A stretch of 64,000 nucleotides of DNA from JABCPE02 sp963530615. Lineage in GTDB: Bacteria > Bacteroidota > Bacteroidia > Flavobacteriales > Weeksellaceae. Position numbers and translations under genes: made by a program. Below, piece by piece: positions 60,385 to 64,000 of the stretch. Location of the stretch: the NCBI GenBank assembly GCA_963530615.1, contig CAUSDX010000005.1, forward strand, positions 1 to 64,000, written 5' to 3'. Numbering within the stretch: position 1 is the first letter of the stretch; each line of letters starts with the position of its first letter. Under the pieces are notes generated by a model. It was not told the origin of the DNA. It was given only the letters and a program-made list of their open reading frames with translations, and searched no databases.

Positions 60385-60392
60385 TATTTTTG
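60385..60392 (+). promoter_or_regulatory. -7 element for parA
   Basis: TATTTTTG, 17 nt before the parA ATG. It probably drives parA through dapB. Confidence 0.6.
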
Positions 60393-60409
60393 GAATCTAA
60401 AATAGAAAT

Positions 60410-61219
60410 ATGGGTAAAATAATAGGTGTAGCTAATCAAAAAGGAGGAGTAGGGAAAACTACTACTTCCGTGAATCTTGCTTCGGCATTGGGGGTTTTAG
60501 AAAAAAGAGTTTTGCTGATTGATGCTGACCCTCAGGCAAATGCTACTTCTGGTTTAGGAGTAGAGGAGGTAACTTATTCTACATATCATTTATTAGAACA
60601 TAGCGCTAATGTGAGAGAGTGTATTTTACCAACGACTTCTCCTAATGTGGATATTATTTCATCTCATATTGATTTGGTGGCTGCAGAGATAGAGTTAGTA
60701 GATAAAGAAGGGAGAGAGTATATGCTCCGAGAGGCATTAGAAGAGGTTAAAGATGAATATGACTACATTATTATAGATTGTGCTCCGAGTTTGGGGCTTA
60801 TCACGGTAAATGCCCTTACAGCAGCTGATTCTGTGATTATACCTATTCAGTGCGAATATTTTGCCTTGGAAGGTTTAGGAAAGCTGTTGAATACCATTAA
60901 AAATATTCAAAAATATCATAATCCAGAATTAGATATAGAGGGATTGTTATTAACAATGTTTGATGTTCGTTTGAGGCTTTCAAATCAAGTGGTAGAGGAG
61001 ATTAATTCTCATTTTCCTGAAATTGTTTTTGAAACGATTATTCATCGGAATACGAGATTGAGTGAAGCTCCGAGCTTTGGTGAAAGTATTTTGAAATATG
61101 ATGCCGAGAGCAAAGGGGCTATTCAGTATATTCAATTAGCAGAAGAAGTTTTGCTTAAAAATGAACAGAAAATTCCTACTTCAGGCTTGAGAAGAGAGAT
61201 AGGAAAAAAGAAAAAATAA
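60410..61219 (+). CDS. parA: chromosome partitioning ATPase ParA (Soj)
   Basis: ParA binds DNA non-specifically and moves the ParB-parS complex. The 269-residue protein has the deviant Walker A KGGVGKTT near residue 13 and the A' box LIDADPQANATSGLG. Walker B is YIIIDCAPSLGLITVNAL. The length and lack of an N-terminal HTH indicate a chromosomal Soj-type protein. It leads a run of five same-strand genes, parA-parB-DUF5683-dapB-lepB, suggesting proximity to the replication origin region, though no oriC features are in the window. Confidence 0.94.
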   Translation: MGKIIGVANQKGGVGKTTTSVNLASALGVLEKRVLLIDADPQANATSGLGVEEVTYSTYHLLEHSANVRECILPTTSPNVDIISSHIDLVAAEIELVDKEGREYMLREALEEVKDEYDYIIIDCAPSLGLITVNALTAADSVIIPIQCEYFALEGLGKLLNTIKNIQKYHNPELDIEGLLLTMFDVRLRLSNQVVEEINSHFPEIVFETIIHRNTRLSEAPSFGESILKYDAESKGAIQYIQLAEEVLLKNEQKIPTSGLRREIGKKKK

Positions 61220-61260
61220 TTAAAAAGCGTCTTTAATAAGGCATTTATCATATTAATATT

Positions 61261-62148
61261 ATGAGAGATAAAAAAAGAGCGATGGGGCGTGGTCTTGGAG
61301 CAATTTTGAATGCTGAGACTAAGGCCGTGCAAACCATAGAAGATAGTGGAGCTAAGGATTTGGTAGGGAGCATCATGGAGATTCCTATAGAGGATATTTA
61401 CCCTAATCCTAACCAACCAAGAACTCATTTTGATGAAAAGGCATTGCAAGAGTTATCAGAGTCTATTAAAGCATTAGGAATAATCCAGCCGATAACATTA
61501 AAAAAAGAGGGAGATAAATTTTTAATTATTTCTGGAGAAAGAAGATATAGGGCTTCTAAATTGGCGGGATTGAAATCCATACCAGCGTATATTCGTTTGG
61601 TTAATGACCAAGGATTGTTAGAAATGGCTTTGGTGGAAAATATCCAGAGAGAAGACCTTGATGCTATAGAAGTAGCATTAACTTATCAGAGATTGTTAGA
61701 AGAGATAGGATTAACTCAAGAGGCTCTTAGTGGGCGTGTAGGAAAAGAACGAAGCACTATTACTAATGCTTTAAGATTATTGAAGCTGAGTCCAGATATC
61801 CAGCAAGCGATTAGAAATGGAGTTATTTCTGCTGGGCATGGAAGAGCTATTATAAGCGTGGAAGGGAATGATAAACAGCAATTGCTTTTTGATAAAGTGG
61901 TCAAAGAAAAACTTAATGTAAGGCAAACAGAAGAGTGGGCGAAAAAATTAAAAAAACCAACAGAAATAACTATTTCTCCTGCACCGATAACCTTACCAAA
62001 TAATCTAAGAAGAGCAGAAAAATCTATTGCAGATAGACTAGAGGTAAAAGTAGAAATTAAAGCAAAGGGTAAAGGGAATAAGGGACAAATTGTTTTAAAT
62101 TTTATGAATAAAGAGGAGCTGGAAAAAATTATCTCATATTTTAATTAA
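61261..62148 (+). CDS. parB: chromosome partitioning protein ParB
   Basis: A 295-residue CTP-dependent clamp that loads at parS. It has the N-terminal RAMGRGLGAIL, the CTPase/ParB-N core IPIEDIYPNPNQPRTHFDEKALQELSESIK and GERRYRASKLAG. The helix-turn-helix follows (LTQEALSGRVGKERSTITNALRLLKL), then a C-terminal dimerisation domain. No parS-like palindrome was recognised in the window. It follows parA by 41 nt. Confidence 0.94.
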   Translation: MRDKKRAMGRGLGAILNAETKAVQTIEDSGAKDLVGSIMEIPIEDIYPNPNQPRTHFDEKALQELSESIKALGIIQPITLKKEGDKFLIISGERRYRASKLAGLKSIPAYIRLVNDQGLLEMALVENIQREDLDAIEVALTYQRLLEEIGLTQEALSGRVGKERSTITNALRLLKLSPDIQQAIRNGVISAGHGRAIISVEGNDKQQLLFDKVVKEKLNVRQTEEWAKKLKKPTEITISPAPITLPNNLRRAEKSIADRLEVKVEIKAKGKGNKGQIVLNFMNKEELEKIISYFN

Positions 62149-62157
62149 AATATATAG

Positions 62158-62742
62158 ATGAAAAAACTATTTTTTATTTTTTTTCTTATAGGACATTGTA
62201 TTTTGGCTCAAGAGGTTATTACAGATACTTTGAAAACAGAAAAAGATATTGTCGCAGAGATAGAAAAATTAAATAAAAATAAACCTTTGACACTTGACCC
62301 TAGGAAGGCAGGGTGGAAATCTGTTATTTTGCCAGGGTGGGGACAGTATTATAATCGTAAATATTGGAAAATTCCTATTGTTTGGGGAGCAATAGGGACG
62401 GGGATAGGCTTTATTATTTGGAATAACAATCAATATGTAAGGTATAAAAATGCTTTTAACGCTCAATTGAATGGTTTATCCCATGAGTTTTCGGATATTA
62501 CAGGGGTGGATTTATTAACGGCGTTAGGTAATGCACAAGATCGCCGAAAAAGACAGCGAGATTATGCTATTGCTATTACATTGGGAGTTTATATTTTAAA
62601 TATTGTTGATGCAGTTGTAGATGCTCATCTTTATGAAGGACGAAGAGATCCAGATTTGGCAATTTCTCCTGTGATTATCAATGATTTTACGAGTCCCGAT
62701 TATTCGGTGAAAGCAGGTTTATCTCTAAATTATAGATTTTAA
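62158..62742 (+). CDS. DUF5683 domain-containing protein
   Basis: A 194-residue exported protein. The signal peptide ends near residue 18 (ILAQ). The conserved block KAGWKSVILPGWGQYYNRKYWKIPIVWGAIG matches DUF5683. Two membrane-inserting segments follow, and the C-terminal AGLSLNYRF looks like an outer-membrane ending. In flavobacteria it is regularly found between parB and dapB, as here. Function unknown; the envelope location is inferred. Confidence 0.85.
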   Translation: MKKLFFIFFLIGHCILAQEVITDTLKTEKDIVAEIEKLNKNKPLTLDPRKAGWKSVILPGWGQYYNRKYWKIPIVWGAIGTGIGFIIWNNNQYVRYKNAFNAQLNGLSHEFSDITGVDLLTALGNAQDRRKRQRDYAIAITLGVYILNIVDAVVDAHLYEGRRDPDLAISPVIINDFTSPDYSVKAGLSLNYRF

Positions 62743-62758
62743 TAAAAATGAATAAAAA

Positions 62759-63460
62759 ATGAAAATAGCACTTGTAGGATATGGAAAAATGGGGCAAATT
62801 ATTGACCAAATAGCCCAAAGTAGAGGGCATGAAGTAGTTGCTAGACTTAATGAAACTCCTAATGGAGAAAATCTCAATCAACCTGATGTTGTGATAGAAT
62901 TTTCAAGTCCAGATTCTGCGTATAATAATATTAAATTTTGTTTGGAACAGAAAATTCCTGTGGTTTGTGGAACAACAGGTTGGTTAGATAGAAAAGGTGA
63001 AATAGAAGAGATTTGCAAAAGAGAGGGGGCTGCGTTTTTGTATGGCTCTAATTTTAGTTTGGGAGTAAATTTATTTTTTGCTTTGAATGAAAAATTGGCT
63101 CAATTGATATACCCTTTCAGAGAAAATTATCAATGCCAATTGGAAGAAATACATCATATTCATAAATTAGATGCTCCGAGTGGTACAGCAATTTCTTTAG
63201 CCCAAGGAATTATTGAGCATTCAAATTTTGAGGATTGGAAGTTAGATGAAACTCAGGGGAAAAAGTTGGGAATTAAAGCTATCAGAGAATCAGAAGTGCC
63301 AGGAACTCATTCCGTGTATTATCGCTCAGAAGTAGATGAAATAGAAATTAAGCATACAGCATTTAATAGAAAAGGATTTGCCTTGGGAGCAGTGATTGCA
63401 GCGGAGTGGATTTTGGGTAAAAAAGGAAATTTTACAATGAAGGAAGTTTTGGGATTATAA
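62759..63460 (+). CDS. dapB: 4-hydroxy-tetrahydrodipicolinate reductase
   Basis: DapB makes tetrahydrodipicolinate with NAD(P)H in the lysine/diaminopimelate pathway. The 233-residue protein has the Rossmann start IALVGYGKMGQ and VVCGTTGWL. The catalytic EEIHHIHKLDAPSGTA and the substrate-binding region of the C-terminal domain (RKGFALGAVIAAEWILGKKG) follow. It is shorter than the E. coli enzyme, as usual in this group. Confidence 0.94.
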   Translation: MKIALVGYGKMGQIIDQIAQSRGHEVVARLNETPNGENLNQPDVVIEFSSPDSAYNNIKFCLEQKIPVVCGTTGWLDRKGEIEEICKREGAAFLYGSNFSLGVNLFFALNEKLAQLIYPFRENYQCQLEEIHHIHKLDAPSGTAISLAQGIIEHSNFEDWKLDETQGKKLGIKAIRESEVPGTHSVYYRSEVDEIEIKHTAFNRKGFALGAVIAAEWILGKKGNFTMKEVLGL

Positions 63461-63492
63461 TAATATAAAGGCAATGTTTGTCCCTTTTTATT

Positions 63493-63500
63493 TATATTTG
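63493..63500 (+). promoter_or_regulatory. -7 element for lepB
   Basis: TATATTTG, 31 nt before the lepB ATG. Confidence 0.55.
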
Positions 63501-63531
63501 TAATAAAATTGTGTTTTCTAAAAAAATATAG

Positions 63532-64000
63532 ATGGAATATATATTAGTTTATTCTCTTTATGTATTGATATTGAGTGCTTTGATGGGAGTTTCTACTTGG
63601 AAATTATTTCAGAAAATGGGATATAGTCCATTAGTAGCATTTGTTCCGTTTTATAATTATTGGCATATTCTTAAAGAAACTAAAAACCCAAAATGGTGGG
63701 TGGTTTTTGCTTACTTTCCAATTGTAGGAACTATTATGATTTCTATTTTCCATTTATTTTTGATGGGGAAATTTGGAAAGAGAAGTTTTACTCAAAAGAC
63801 TTTGACAATATTTTTGCCATTTGTTTATATGGCGATGGTGAACTATTCATCTAAAACAGAATTAGAAGAGATAGATGAAGACGATGATGAGATAAAAAAG
63901 GAGTCTTTGCCGGGAGCGTTGACTTATGCAGTGGTATTCGCCACGGTAATTCATACTTTTATTACCCAGCCGTTTGCTATTCCTACAGGGTCTATGGAGA
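63532..64000 (+). CDS. lepB: signal peptidase I, N-terminal part (cut by window edge)
   Basis: The visible 156 codons start MEYILVYSLYVLILSALMG. Several hydrophobic helices and an acidic linker (EEIDEDDDEIKKE) follow. The window ends in FAIPTGSM, which includes the catalytic serine of the signal peptidase I family (PTGSM motif). The long multi-helix N-terminal extension before the catalytic domain is the form usual in flavobacteria. The rest of the catalytic domain lies outside the window. Confidence 0.9.
   Translation, partial: MEYILVYSLYVLILSALMGVSTWKLFQKMGYSPLVAFVPFYNYWHILKETKNPKWWVVFAYFPIVGTIMISIFHLFLMGKFGKRSFTQKTLTIFLPFVYMAMVNYSSKTELEEIDEDDDEIKKESLPGALTYAVVFATVIHTFITQPFAIPTGSME

Overview
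This window looks like chromosome from a low-G+C member of the Bacteroidota, most likely a flavobacterium of the Weeksellaceae (the Chryseobacterium, Riemerella and Bergeyella group). The reasons are: a -7 element of the form TAnnTTTG in front of many genes; near absence of Shine-Dalgarno sequences; families typical of that group (DUF4294, DUF5683, DUF6261, a POT transporter); and the order parA-parB-DUF5683-dapB-lepB. Most of the window is housekeeping. There are no phage, transposase or cas genes.

Layout. 1-4.1 kb: tsaE, then frr-pyrH divergent from cmk, then a three-gene envelope-stress-like operon. 4.1-6.8 kb: a decayed patch with a twice-frameshifted NTF2/SnoaL-like pseudogene and a feoAB operon whose feoB is frameshifted in an eight-base homopolymer. 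6.9-10.4 kb: an exbB/tonB-like pair without exbD, two tRNA-Val genes, folC and ogt. 10.5-12.9 kb: an intact feoA-feoB plus a tiny Cys-rich FeoB-associated peptide. 13-29.6 kb: glmM, a TPR protein, an rRNA methyltransferase, a ZIP transporter, aspS, a CPBP protease, rplM-rpsI-rpsB, bcp, an M48 lipoprotein, mlaEF, a histidine kinase and radA. 30-36.7 kb: the pyrimidine operon pyrB-pyrC-carA-carB. 36.8-50.6 kb: acs, a sodium/solute symporter, alaS, an EamA transporter, two envelope protein genes, proS, a secreted protein and ilvE. 50.7-54 kb: an accessory-looking stretch (unknown coiled-coil membrane protein, DUF6261 gene, mnmD, structured repeats). 54-64 kb: msrC, DUF4294, an M42 peptidase, merR, a POT transporter, two thioredoxin-like proteins, prmC, parAB, DUF5683, dapB and the first part of lepB.

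Most interesting points. (1) The pyr operon is preceded by a 27-codon U-rich leader ORF whose stop codon overlaps a perfect 26-nt terminator palindrome, the layout of UTP-sensing attenuation in enterobacterial pyrBI. (2) CarA in that operon has lost the catalytic Cys and His of its glutaminase triad (both Asn), suggesting ammonia-dependent carbamoyl phosphate synthesis. (3) A (AT)12 tract fills the -33/-7 spacer of a promoter for a secreted protein, suggesting phase variation. (4) Two arrays share one design, a 13-14 bp palindromic core plus 28 nt, repeated every 41 or 42 bp. (5) The radA-carB gap holds a candidate small RNA of about 87 nt with its own promoter and terminator.

Many gene starts were chosen by placing the -7 element: where it sits downstream of, or on, an upstream candidate start, the next start was used. 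All family names come from motif recognition by eye; no database search was run.
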